Positions 27,623 through 37,092 of a stretch of DNA of 64,000 nt are shown here, in pieces; the first letter of the stretch is position 1, and each line of letters begins with the position of its first letter. The notes beneath the pieces were generated by a model, which was given only the letters and a program-made list of their open reading frames with translations, was not told where the DNA came from and searched no databases. The stretch is from the NCBI RefSeq assembly GCF_020229735.1, contig NZ_CP083456.1:256001-320000 (forward strand), given 5' to 3'. The position numbers were made by a program, and so were the translations under genes. The stretch comes from Deinococcus taeanensis. Its GTDB lineage: Bacteria; Deinococcota; Deinococci; Deinococcales; Deinococcaceae.

Positions 27623-28492
27623 GTGGTGACTTCCCACTCGAGGAGCGCCCACCTGCGGGCCGCGGTTTACTCTGTCTGGGTGCAGTTGCTTGGGGTTCCT
27701 CTGTTCGTGGGTGCCGCCACCGTCGCCGACCACCTGTTCGGGAACCGCCTCAGCGGCGGCGCGCTGATTGCCGCGGGCGTGATCATGGCGCTGATCCCGG
27801 CCGCCCTGTGGCTGCTGGCCTTCTCCCGCGAAGACCGTCTGGAGCCCGAGCCCAAGACGCTGCTGCTCGGCGTCTTCGTACTCGCCGCGCTACTTGCACA
27901 GGCGGTCGGAGAGCCGCTGGTGCGGCTCCTGACCGGAGGGGCGCACACCCTGCTGGTGGGCCTGGTGGTCTCTGTGCTGGTGGTCGGGATGGTGCAGGAG
28001 TTCCTGAAATACGCCGCCGTACGGTACACGGTGTTCACCACCGCTCACTTCGATCACCGCGTCGACGGCGTGCTGTACGGAGCGTCAGCGGGCTTGGGCT
28101 ACGCCACAGTGCTGAACATGCAGTACCTCTTGCAGCACAGCGGTGTGGACCTGGGGGTCGGGGCCATTCGCATGGCCGTCACGGCCCTGGGGCAGGCGAG
28201 TTTCGCCGGCCTGACCGGCTACGCTCTGGGCAGCGCCAAGTTCGACCGCCGGGGCCCCCTGTGGCTTCCTGCCGCCGTCGGCGGCGCCGCGCTTCTGAAC
28301 GGCGCGGTCAGTCTGCTGCTGCGGGAGCTTCCCTGGGTCGGCGGGTTGTCCTTCCGGCCTGAGTATGGTCTGGTGCTGGCCGTGATGGTGGCCGGCGCGA
28401 CCTTCGCGTTCCTGTCCGCCCGCATGCGGCGCCTGATCGCCGCGGATCAGCGCTCGACCGCCGAGCGTCCGGTGGCCGGAGGGACCCCGTGA
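27623..28492 (+). CDS. PrsW-like multipass membrane protein, catalytic residues replaced
   Basis: About 289 aa with seven or eight hydrophobic segments and the PrsW (M82) layout. However, the family's key positions differ. The EExxK motif reads QEFLK (about residue 130). The DGxxYGxxxGLGFAxxEN block reads DGVLYGASAGLGYATVLN, with Leu for Glu. The later His before GYALG is Gln (GQASFAGLTGYALG). It is probably a non-proteolytic relative. The start is uncertain: GTG codons at 27620 and 27623 are adjacent and the open frame extends further up. The last codons overlap the next gene (GTGA), so the three-gene set is an operon. Confidence 0.8.
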   Translation: MVTSHSRSAHLRAAVYSVWVQLLGVPLFVGAATVADHLFGNRLSGGALIAAGVIMALIPAALWLLAFSREDRLEPEPKTLLLGVFVLAALLAQAVGEPLVRLLTGGAHTLLVGLVVSVLVVGMVQEFLKYAAVRYTVFTTAHFDHRVDGVLYGASAGLGYATVLNMQYLLQHSGVDLGVGAIRMAVTALGQASFAGLTGYALGSAKFDRRGPLWLPAAVGGAALLNGAVSLLLRELPWVGGLSFRPEYGLVLAVMVAGATFAFLSARMRRLIAADQRSTAERPVAGGTP

Positions 28493-29082
28493 ACGGTGCG
28501 CTGCGTCCTGTGCTCGACTGGCCCGTCTGGCTGCTTGTCGCCGCGTCGCTGCTGACCGGTTCTTTCATCCGGCAGGCCGAGGCTGGCCGCCTGTCCACCG
28601 CGCGCGTGGGCGCCACGCGCCTCGCCTATCCGGCCGCCTGGGCCCCTCAGGCCGGCGCCGATCCGAACACCTTCGTCGCCGCGGACCTGACCGCCGGCGC
28701 GTTCGGCGACCGCGTCGAGCTGCGCCGCCTGAAGCCCACGGAACTGATGTCCGTGAACCAGGCGGACCAGGCAGACGTGATGTCGGCCCTGTCCGCCTGG
28801 TCGCTGACCCGCGGTCAGCGCATGACCGGCTTTCGCATCCTGGGCCAGACCCCCACCACCGCCCTGGGGCGGCCGGCCGCCCGCCTCGACTACGCCTACC
28901 TCGCGGATCCGCCTGGCGGACTGCTGACCGGCGCCCTGCCGGTCGTGCTCCGCGCCTCGGACACCCTGGTGCGCGCCAGGGATGGCAGTTACGTCATGAC
29001 CGTCGCCGGGCGGGCGGAGGAGAACGCCACCCGCCTGGACGACCAGCGCTCACGACTCCTGGCCGCCTGGGAGCAGCCATGA
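28489..29082 (+). CDS. Membrane-anchored or secreted hypothetical protein (197 aa)
   Basis: One N-terminal hydrophobic segment (WPVWLLVAASLLTGSFI) follows a short start and acts as an anchor or signal. The rest is an extracytoplasmic alpha/beta domain with an Arg-rich strand region and a C-terminal helix (TRLDDQRSRLLAAWEQ). Such domains recall PsbP-like or MucB-like small folds, but I cannot assign it. It overlaps both neighbours by four bases, so translation is coupled with the PrsW-like gene and the protease. Confidence 0.7.
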   Translation: MNGALRPVLDWPVWLLVAASLLTGSFIRQAEAGRLSTARVGATRLAYPAAWAPQAGADPNTFVAADLTAGAFGDRVELRRLKPTELMSVNQADQADVMSALSAWSLTRGQRMTGFRILGQTPTTALGRPAARLDYAYLADPPGGLLTGALPVVLRASDTLVRARDGSYVMTVAGRAEENATRLDDQRSRLLAAWEQP

Positions 29083-30677
29083 GCAGAGGCGCGCGCCTGA
29101 CCGGCCGGGCGGCCGCCTGGCTGGGGCTGCTGGCCCTGGGGCTGAGCGGCCCGTCTGTGCCTGCCCAGGGGGCCAGCACGGAGGACGACGGCAGTCTCGA
29201 ACGGGCACTCCTGTCGACCGCTCACCTGCTCACGGTTGAGCAAGGCACCGACCAGGGCCCCAGCTGCACGGGCGTGGTGGTGGGGGACGACCGCACGCTC
29301 CTCACCAACTGGCACTGTGTCGGCAAGGACGCAGGGGTACAGTCCAGAACGCGGGAGCTGTTGAACACGCGGGGCTGGGTGTTCGTGGCGCCCACCCGCG
29401 ATCCGCGGCAGGCGCCCGCCTTCGCCTACGTCGCCCGGGTGGTGGTGGGGGAGCCCACGCTGGACGTGGCCGTGATCCGCATTTTCGGGACCTTCACTGG
29501 TGATCCCGAGCGGCCCGGCCCGCTGCCTGACGGGCCGCTTCCTTTGATGCCGCTGCCACTGGCGAACTCCGACAGCGTCCGGCTCGGGCAGGGCGTGCGT
29601 GTCCTGGGGTACCCCTCGCTGGGCGGCGACACCATCACCCTGACGGAGGGCCGCATCTCCGGCTTTGACGACGAGAACCAGGACGGAACCCCTGATGCGT
29701 TCAAGACCGATGCAGAGGTGAACCACGGCAACTCAGGCGGTCTGGCCATCAACGACCAGGGCCACCACATCGGAATTCCAACCTGGGCCCTCACCGAAAA
29801 GGAAGGTTCAGGCAAAATCAGCCGCATCCGTATGATCAACGCGGCGGTGCCTTACATCCAGCAGGCGCTCGCCCTGCCGGCCCCCTCTCTGGCCGACGCC
29901 CAGACACCGGCCCAGCCGCTGGGCGTCGGGACGTCCGCCGTTCCGGCGCCCCCGCCGGCGGCGCCCCAGGCCGGGGCGGCCCGGGTGGGGCCCGTCACCT
30001 TCCTGCCGGAGCCCAACAGTCCGGCCCCCACAGCTGGGGCGCCGCTGCCTTCAGGCCTGCGGCGCGTGGTGGCGCAGGCGGCATTCCGGGACATGGTGCC
30101 TGGCGCGGACTGGGGCAGTGTCTGGACGTACGACGGTCAGGCGGCCGCTGGCGCGGTCAGCGGCTCGGCCTGGACACTCGGGCCGAGCGGCACCCTGCAG
30201 GACACCCTCAGTGCGCCTGAGGGCCGGACCCTGCCGGACGGCCGCTACGGCTGGTCGATGTACCTGAGCGGGCAGCTGGCGTCGCAGGGAACCTTTGAGA
30301 TCGGCGCCGCGGCGCCCGCCGTGGCGCCGCCGGCGCCGCCCCCAGCGCCCGCCGTTCAGGACGTCGTGGTCCGCGGCACCGTACAGGATGCGGACACCGG
30401 CCGGCCCCTGCCGGAGGCGCTGGTCGTCTTCCTGAAGCCGGGCACCCGACTCCAGGACTGGACTGCGGCGGGCTACCCCCCGGCCCAGGTCGCGGCGCGG
30501 GCCACCACCGACGCCACCGGCGCGTACCAGACGGTTCCCCCGCTGCCCCGTGGCTACACCTACCACGCGGCGTTCGCCGCCAGGGATTACCGCATCACGG
30601 ACGGACCGGTGGAGATCACGGCGGAGGATCCCACGCCGCTGGACCTCAAACCGGTGGTCCTGCAGCGCCTGCAGTAA
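29079..30677 (+). CDS. Secreted trypsin-like serine protease with carboxypeptidase-regulatory-like domain
   Basis: A 532-aa protein with a signal peptide (hydrophobic LGLLALGLSG, cleavage near PAQGAS). The S1 protease domain has the full triad: His79 in LLTNWHC, Asp129 in PTLDVAVIRI and Ser219 in HGNSGG, so it should be active. A Pro/Ala-rich linker (about 285-320) leads to a beta domain, a second PAPP linker, and a C-terminal CarboxypepD_reg-like domain (VRGTVQDADTGRPLPEALVV). It works outside the cytoplasmic membrane. It is the last gene of the operon with the PrsW-like pseudo-protease, which may sense or regulate it. Confidence 0.88.
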   Translation: MSRGARLTGRAAAWLGLLALGLSGPSVPAQGASTEDDGSLERALLSTAHLLTVEQGTDQGPSCTGVVVGDDRTLLTNWHCVGKDAGVQSRTRELLNTRGWVFVAPTRDPRQAPAFAYVARVVVGEPTLDVAVIRIFGTFTGDPERPGPLPDGPLPLMPLPLANSDSVRLGQGVRVLGYPSLGGDTITLTEGRISGFDDENQDGTPDAFKTDAEVNHGNSGGLAINDQGHHIGIPTWALTEKEGSGKISRIRMINAAVPYIQQALALPAPSLADAQTPAQPLGVGTSAVPAPPPAAPQAGAARVGPVTFLPEPNSPAPTAGAPLPSGLRRVVAQAAFRDMVPGADWGSVWTYDGQAAAGAVSGSAWTLGPSGTLQDTLSAPEGRTLPDGRYGWSMYLSGQLASQGTFEIGAAAPAVAPPAPPPAPAVQDVVVRGTVQDADTGRPLPEALVVFLKPGTRLQDWTAAGYPPAQVAARATTDATGAYQTVPPLPRGYTYHAAFAARDYRITDGPVEITAEDPTPLDLKPVVLQRLQ

Positions 30678-30717
30678 CACGTTCTGCCGGCCTGGAAAGC
30701 GGTGAGGCTGCGGCCGG

Positions 30718-31476
30718 TCAGCCCTTCGTGCCGGAAGGGCCGGCCCACACCGCGGGGTGCCCTTTGATCAGGAGGGCGTACCGGTACGCCCGGCGCTCAA
30801 TCCGGTCGAGGTGCCGGGCATAGGTCTCACCTTCGGCGCCGGCCAGATGGACAGCATGCGCCCACGCGGTTTCGCGTGCCCACGCCACCACTGTGCAGGC
30901 CACGTGTTCATCCCAGGGTCCACACAGGGTGTCCAGCCGCGCGAGCACCGGTGCGTCCGCGGTCACGCTGGCCTGAAGGTCATTCACTGCGCCGCGCAGC
31001 ACGTCGTTGACCCGCTTGTGGTCCTCGTAGCGCCGGTCGGTGTGGTCACGGACGCCCGCCCGGACCAGCGCCACAGCCAGGTCGCGGTTCACGTGCGCGT
31101 TGACGCCCAGAAGCAGGTGGGTCAACGGGGAGACTGTCTCCTCCCGGCAGGTGGCGAAAGTCAGCCTCCAGACGGGCGGCACCAGGTCATCGTCCGCCTG
31201 AGGACCGGCGTCATACTGCTGTGCCGCGTCCAGGTACAGCCCGGCGAACGCCGCGAGGTAGCGTTCCACCCACGGTGGGTCCAGAAACAGCTGTGCGCCC
31301 AGGGCCTGGTGCATGGCGGACGTGATGACGACGTAAGCGCCTGCAAAAACAGCGCGGGGGTCTCGTTGTGACCGGTACTGGCGTTCAAGGTCGCCCAGAC
31401 GGGCGAGGGCGCCGGTGACCCCTTCCTCGGTCAGGGTCGGCCTGGATTCCGGATTAAAGGCAGACGGTGGTTTCAT
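30718..31476 (-). CDS. DUF5995 family protein
   Basis: About 252 aa, mostly helical and cytoplasmic-looking. The family pattern is visible: AMHQALGAQLFLDPPWVERYLAAF, then PPVWRLTF and the diagnostic LLLGVNAHVNRDLAVAL, with a C-terminal helix pair (TYARHLDRIERRAYRYALLI). Members occur in Actinobacteria and Deinococcus. The biochemical role is unknown. It is convergent with the protease operon. Confidence 0.8.
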   Translation of the reverse strand: MKPPSAFNPESRPTLTEEGVTGALARLGDLERQYRSQRDPRAVFAGAYVVITSAMHQALGAQLFLDPPWVERYLAAFAGLYLDAAQQYDAGPQADDDLVPPVWRLTFATCREETVSPLTHLLLGVNAHVNRDLAVALVRAGVRDHTDRRYEDHKRVNDVLRGAVNDLQASVTADAPVLARLDTLCGPWDEHVACTVVAWARETAWAHAVHLAGAEGETYARHLDRIERRAYRYALLIKGHPAVWAGPSGTKG

Positions 31477-31595
31477 CGGTCCCCATGCAGGTCGAGGGTG
31501 GCGGCGCGGTCACACAGGGGCGTCGGCGACGGTGCAGAGCGCCAGGAGACACCTCCTGAAGCGGCCCCTGATGGCCGCGCCGGCCGGTCATGGCC

Positions 31596-32426
31596 TCACG
31601 TCGGGGTCGGGCTGACGAAGCACACCCGAATTGCTTTGTCGAGCAGGGCCCCGGCCGCCTGCGATTCTCCAGTGTGCGAGAGCAGGCTGTACGCCGGGAC
31701 CAGGTACTCAGGCAGTCCGGTGTCGAGCAGTTGCCGCGCACGGTCATTGAGTACCGTTGGTGTCGTTCCACGAGCGGACGAAGGAAAATCCACGACAGAG
31801 ACACTGCCGCTGTAGATCAGGTCTCCAAAGGCGTCCCGGATGACCACGCGGCTCGAGCGCCGCAGGTGGGCAACGGGGACTTCAAATCCCATCCCGGGCC
31901 GGTTCTCCTGCTGGCTGTACAGGGGCTGGTTCTGGCGGCCGTACAGCACCAGCGTCGGTTCGGGCGGCAGGGAAACCGGGATCAAGAGGGTCGGCAACGG
32001 GTAATCCCGTGGGAGCGCGATCCCGGGTGTGCTCTCACCGCAGGTGACGCCCGCGCGTGATTCGGCGTTGACGGTGCTGGCCTGGCGGCTCTTGGGCAGC
32101 CAGGACTGCGCGACCGACAGCAGGCTGCCCAGTACCGATTGGGGCGCCGGCAGCTGATAACAGCGTCCCGGCGCCACGGACCGCCGGACACCGCCGTCAG
32201 ACACGCTGGCTGACCCGGCCGAGACGCAGACCTGAGAGCCGGGAGCGAGGGGCACCTGTTGGGGGCCTTTCACCTGCACGCCCGCAGGACGAATGGTGGC
32301 CACCGCGCCCGCGGCCAGGGTCAGGGTGGAGGACGCGCTCTGCATGACAGCGGGCGTCAACGTCAGCACGCAGGTGGCCAGAATCAGCGAGGCGCGGCGG
32401 CGAGCGGAACGGTCAGGCTGGAACAT
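31596..32426 (-). CDS. Secreted FecR-like protein
   Basis: About 276 aa. The ATG at 32426 is preferred because AAGGAG lies nine bases upstream. A signal peptide (RRRASLILATCVLTLTPAVM) is followed by a FecR-like beta segment (VATIRPAGVQVKG, then LAPGSQVCVSAGSASV), which in this family forms a repeated beta-sheet surface. The C-terminal half includes a second beta domain (EVPVAHLRRSSRVVIRDAFG) and a terminal helical part. It sits 27 bases after the CHASE2 gene and is probably its operon partner. FecR/CHASE2/CHAT neighbours are known together in bacterial signalling gene clusters. Confidence 0.7.
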   Translation of the reverse strand: MFQPDRSARRRASLILATCVLTLTPAVMQSASSTLTLAAGAVATIRPAGVQVKGPQQVPLAPGSQVCVSAGSASVSDGGVRRSVAPGRCYQLPAPQSVLGSLLSVAQSWLPKSRQASTVNAESRAGVTCGESTPGIALPRDYPLPTLLIPVSLPPEPTLVLYGRQNQPLYSQQENRPGMGFEVPVAHLRRSSRVVIRDAFGDLIYSGSVSVVDFPSSARGTTPTVLNDRARQLLDTGLPEYLVPAYSLLSHTGESQAAGALLDKAIRVCFVSPTPT

Positions 32427-32453
32427 AGCAGGGGCTCCTTGGGCGGTCATGAA

Positions 32454-33821
32454 TCAGTTGAGAATTTTCGCCATTTTCAAGGTTCTGGTCACGAGTTTGC
32501 TGGTCTGACGGCTGAGGGCCAGCCGGGCGAGTTCCAGACTGACGATGGGCAGGGCGAAATCAAGGAAGCGGCCACCGTAACGGTAGAAGACAAAGGCGCA
32601 CCCGAAGAGGAGGCCCCACATGATGGGGTGCTCAAAAACGTCTCCGAACTCCCGTTTCACGCCCAGCCGGCCCAGCAGCTGCGTGAGCACGGTACTCAGG
32701 ATGGGGGCGACCACAATCGCCAGCAGCATGCCCGCGAAGGCCAGGAGTGCGGAAACCACAGGATCCAGCGGAATGACCGGATGGCGGTAGGTCAACAGGG
32801 TCATCAGCGCATTGAGATGCAGTTTGACGCCGGCCATGTCGCCCACGGCGGTGTCATGCATATCCTGACTGTTGCGGTCGGTGCGGCCGACCACCACCAG
32901 GGCGCCGGGTTCAAGCTGGGTTCCGTCCTGCGTCAGAAGGCTCTGGGCATTGATGACACTAAGGCCCGGCCAGGTGGACGTTCCGGCGTCCATGGCCGGA
33001 ATGTCGTGGAAGATGATGGGCTCCCCGTACAGGGCGGTGCGGTAGATGTCCTTCGGAGGCGCCTGCGCGCGCTTCGCCTCAGGGCACTGGAACCCCTGCG
33101 GCTGGGCCGCCAGCAGGAGCGCTTCGGAGGCAGGATACGGGCCGTCCTGCCAGCGGCGTGGAATGCGGCGTACGGTGTCCCCGCTGTCGGTAATGACCGC
33201 CGGAGTGACCCAGCAGGTGGACCCACCGAGCTGCATCACGTTCTCTCCCAGGACGGCGGGTTGCGACAGCAGCACCGGGAAGGCACGCGGCGCCGTCAGG
33301 ACCTTGAGGAGAGCCTCATCCCCAGGCGAACGTGGAAAGCGGGCCAGTCCCTGCCGGGTCAGGTTGGGTTCCTGGCTGGAGGCACTCAGGTTCAGATCCA
33401 CGTAGATGGCTTTGGGTTGCGCGGCACTGAGTTTTTGCAGCAGTTCGGCCAGCAGCCCCCGGTGAAACAGGTAGGGGCTGATGTTGGCTGCCTGGATGGT
33501 GGCGTCGTCAATGTCGACAAAGACCACCCTGGGTGTCCCTGGAGGTGGAGCCAGCGGACTGGGAAAGTGGTGCTCCAGGGCCGCCAGTGTGTCGTAGGCT
33601 TTGTCCTGCGCATCGGCGAGGCTGTCTGACAGCCAGCCCAGGTGATGGCTGTGGACCGCCCAGGACAAAAAGCAGAAGATGATGACCGCCAGCGCACTTT
33701 CCTGGAGGGCGCGGCGCCAGGTCCGCGGCTGACCTGCAGCGTCAGCCTGGCCCGGAGCTTGAGAGGGCACCTGGGCCGGTGAACCGGGCGTGGCGGGCGG
33801 ATCAGACATGAAGTGGTCCAT
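32454..33821 (-). CDS. CHASE2-domain membrane sensor protein
   Basis: 455 aa. The N-terminal Pro-rich cytoplasmic tail precedes one TM helix (SALAVIIFCFLSWAV), then an extracellular CHASE2 domain with the classic VVFVDIDDATIQAA, GLLAELLQKLSAAQPKAIYV and later ALVVVGRTDRNSQDMH...GDMAGVKLHLNAL blocks. Two or three further TM segments (VSALLAFAGMLLAIVVAPIL and others) follow, and the protein ends without any enzymatic output domain. It is thus a stand-alone CHASE2 sensor. It is divergent from the TPR-CHAT gene and followed by a FecR-like gene. Confidence 0.9.
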   Translation of the reverse strand: MDHFMSDPPATPGSPAQVPSQAPGQADAAGQPRTWRRALQESALAVIIFCFLSWAVHSHHLGWLSDSLADAQDKAYDTLAALEHHFPSPLAPPPGTPRVVFVDIDDATIQAANISPYLFHRGLLAELLQKLSAAQPKAIYVDLNLSASSQEPNLTRQGLARFPRSPGDEALLKVLTAPRAFPVLLSQPAVLGENVMQLGGSTCWVTPAVITDSGDTVRRIPRRWQDGPYPASEALLLAAQPQGFQCPEAKRAQAPPKDIYRTALYGEPIIFHDIPAMDAGTSTWPGLSVINAQSLLTQDGTQLEPGALVVVGRTDRNSQDMHDTAVGDMAGVKLHLNALMTLLTYRHPVIPLDPVVSALLAFAGMLLAIVVAPILSTVLTQLLGRLGVKREFGDVFEHPIMWGLLFGCAFVFYRYGGRFLDFALPIVSLELARLALSRQTSKLVTRTLKMAKILN

Positions 33822-34021
33822 CGCCCAGGCGGGCTCATGAGATGAGGACAGCGGGAGTCCGGACGCCCAGACCGTGGCAGCGGGCTGAAATTATCTTAAA
33901 ATACTCAACGAATACTTCTGCAACAAGACACCTGCCGGACGGAAGAACCGATCACGTGATCCGGCGGACCTGTTTCTGGACCTCGGGGCACGTTTCACAG
34001 GCAGAGATTCGCTGGCATGAG

Positions 34022-36564
34022 GTGCAGGTGACGGACACGCAGCAAGCAAGGAAATTCAGGGCCGCCCGCTCCTGCGGGGGCTTCCTGGTCGCCGTGCTGC
34101 TGGGGGCTTCAGCCATAACGCCTGCGCAGGCTGCCGCGGGGCCGGGCTCCGCGCCGCCTGACTCAGGACAGGCGGCGCCAGACCAGCGCCTTCCAGGCGT
34201 GCCCCAGCTTCCCGACGTGACCCTGGAAGCCCAGGGACAGCTGCATGACGATCAGGGCCGCCTCCAGGACGCCTTGGCAGCGTATCAGGCCGCGCTTGCC
34301 CTGCGGATCACCAGGCTGGGCCCGGACGCCAGTGAGTCTGTGCGCCTCCTCGAGAAGATCGGAAGTGCCTGGTACCGCCTGGGGCGCCCCGCCGAGGCGC
34401 TCGATGCGTTTGAGCAGGCCCTGGCGGGAACCCAGCGGCAGGGTGACGCCGCGCCGCTGCAGGTCGCTGAACTGGGCGCGGTGGTGGGGACGCTGCACCT
34501 GGAACTGGGTCAGCTGGAGCAGGCGCGTGACCGCCTGACCGGTGCACTCGCCCAACTTGAGGCGCTTGTCCCCGCCGGTAACCTCACGACCGGCTGGGTG
34601 CTGTTCACGCTGGGCCGCCTGGAGGTTCGCAGTGCACGCGACCCACAGGCGCGCGACGCCCTGCAGCGTGCCCTCGACCTGTACCAGAGGGAACTGGGAC
34701 CGGTTGATCCTGAGACGGCCGGGGTGGCTGAAGCGCTCGGGCTGACCGAACTGCGGCTGCGGCTCACGTCTCAGGCGCTGCAGCACCTGACGGGCGCCCT
34801 CGAGGTGTACCGGAAAACGTACGGACCGGAGCATCCCGCCACGGCGCGGCAGTACGCGGCGCTCGCTCAACTGTACAGCTCCGCTCCTCCCGGCATCTTC
34901 GACAACCTCAAGGCGCTTGAGTTCAGCCGCCTGTATGTTCAGGCGTTCCTGACCCATCAACAGGCTGCCTTTCAGACGCTGGATAACGAAGGCAAAGTCC
35001 GCTACAACGCCCTCGCCCACCGCCACTTCGAACAGTACTTCGAAGCGGTGTTCATTGAGCGGATGGTCAACGAAACAGAGAGCCAGCCTCACGCTCAGGC
35101 GGCCTTTGACCACTGGCTGACCTTCAAAGGGTCAGCGTACGCCCTGGAAAATGGCCTGGCCTCGCTGATGTCGCACGCTGACGCCGGAGTCCGGACCCAG
35201 ATAGAAAGTTACCTGACGCTGCGCCGTGAATTCGCGGCGCTCTCGACGGCGCAGCCGTTGACGGTGGCCGATGGCGCACGCACGGCCGCGCGACTGGCCG
35301 AACTGAGGGCGGCGATGTCCCGCCTTGAAGTGCAGCTGTCCGGTGGGCTGGGCCGGTATCAGGACACCGTGCTGCCCGGCCGGATCACGGCAGGCGACCT
35401 CAGGGACGTCCTGCAGCCCGGAGAGGTCTACCTCGACTACGTATGGACGGACACCAACGTGTTCGTCTTTGCCTACAGCAGGGAGGGCCGATTCGATGTG
35501 CAGTGGCTCCCGGTGGCGGGACGACTGGCCGAGCAGTACGAGACCCTGCGGAAAGGGGCTGAGGCCGGCTTGAGCCTCGACGCGCTGCGCCCCCAGGCAA
35601 CGTGGCTCTACGACCTGCTGATCCGCCCTGTCCTTCCAGGCCTCACGGGCGCCCGCTCACTGGTCATCTCCCCGGACGGGCCACTCAATTTTCTTCCGTT
35701 TGAACTGCTCTCGGACGGACAGCAGACCGTGATGGAACGCTTCGTGGTGAGGTATATCCCGAGCGGCCGCGAGCTCCTGCGCCAGCGGCGCCGGGTCCGT
35801 ACCTCCGCCCCTGAACCGGCCGCGGTGTTCGGAAATCCTACGTTCAGTGCGGGCGTGGCCTCGGGACCGCCCGCCTCCGCTGCAAGCCGGGCCCTTGCCC
35901 TCCCGTCTGCTGCTGGCGTCCAGAGCAGTTCGGCCGCCGTGGCCACCCTCGCCAGACTCCTGCGCGGGACGGTGTTTTCGGCGTTGCCAGGCACGGAAGC
36001 CGAAGCCCGACTCGTGTCGGGGTTGCTGGGAACGTCCACGCGGGTCTTTCTCGGTGCCGACGCCACAGACACCAACCTGTTTTCCCTTCGTTCGCCGCGG
36101 GTGCTGCACGTGGGGACCCACGGCTTTTTCCTGGGCACCTCCCGGGAGAGCGGTCTGCTGCCCAATCCGATGCTGCGCAGCGGCCTGGCCTTTTCTGGCG
36201 CCCAGAACGCCGTGAACGGTGGCGCGGGGGGCGGCCTTCTCTCCGGCCTGCAACTCGCCGGACTCTCCCTGGAGAGCACTGATCTGGTGGTGCTTTCCGC
36301 CTGCGAGACCGGTCTGGGCGACGCGGTGGCGGGGGAGGGCGTCGCCGGGCTGAATCAGGCGTTTCTCACCGCCGGAGCGCGCCAGGTCATGCTGAGCCAA
36401 TGGAAGGTGCCGGACCGCGAGACGGCGGCGCTCATGGCGGATTTCTATGCCCGGTATAGCGGCGGGTTGGAAGCCGCCGAAGCGCTGCGCCTGGCCAAGC
36501 TCAACCTGATGCGCGGGGGGCATCCCCCCGGGACTGGGCGGCGTTCTTCCTCTCTGGCGCGTGA
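34022..36564 (+). pseudogene. TPR-CHAT peptidase (caspase-like), frameshift close to the 3' end
   Basis: Secreted or anchored: a hydrophobic signal (GGFLVAVLLGASAITPAQA) follows the start, which is probably the GTG at 34022 or 34028. Several TPR pairs follow (LHDDQGRLQDALAAYQAALA, VGTLHLELGQLEQARDRLTG). The CHAT domain (about 440-850) has LVISPDGPLNFLPFELL, the catalytic His in VLHVGTHGFF and the catalytic Cys in LSACETGLGD. The family ending WAAFFLSG is present but in another frame: after a CCCCCC run at 36523-36528 the frame must shift by one to reach GACTGGGCGGCG and the stop at 36562-36564. As written the gene would end with a 25-residue foreign tail. The loss may be real or a sequencing error. 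Confidence 0.85.
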
Positions 36565-36987
36565 CCCAACGGGTGAGCTTTCGTTCCTTCGGTCCCAGGA
36601 CCCGCCGTGAGAACGGCCGGGAGCAGCGGCTGAAGAGGGCCACGAGCGGCACGGCCCGTTCAGAGCCGGCGCCGCCGCTCTGGCCGCTTCCGGCGCCCCT
36701 GCTGAGCGCGGAACACGCGAGCCACAAGCGGGGGTGCACGCTGATGCTGAACCGCTCAAGTGCCAGCCAGACCCGCCTTGCCGGTGCCGAGCGACCATGA
36801 CCGCCCCTCCACTGCTGCTCTCGTGATACGTTCCGCGGTGAATGAGAATCGCAGCGAGCTCGTCTGCCACCGCTGACCGGTCACTGGAAAACGGACGTCG
36901 GCCGCCCTGTTGTGTAGAAACACCGGCAGCTCCGGAGGCGCTGTGATGGCTGCGGTGTCCCAGACCACCGTGGGCACGAGGTCCTGA
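36565..36987. other. No convincing gene
   Basis: Sequence between the CHAT gene and a tiny membrane ORF. No terminator or RNA was identified. Confidence 0.4.
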
Positions 36988-37092
36988 ATGTGGGGCGAAC
37001 TGCTCCGGTGCGGTGTTCTGGTGGTGATGGTGGCAGCTGCTCTGGCCGGCGGTTATGGCCTGATCCGGCTGGTTCTTGCCCTGCTGACCTGA
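36988..37092 (+). CDS. Possible single-pass membrane micropeptide (34 aa)
   Basis: MWGELLRCGVLVVMVAAALA leads into a second hydrophobic stretch (LIRLVLALLT). GAGG lies eight bases before the ATG. The length, hydrophobicity and ribosome site support a small membrane protein. There is no family evidence. Confidence 0.35.
   Translation: MWGELLRCGVLVVMVAAALAGGYGLIRLVLALLT

Noticed and set aside
34163..35113. Minus-strand frame inside the TPR part of the CHAT gene
   Set aside because: The CHAT/TPR signal is on the plus strand and no independent start or family is seen on the minus.
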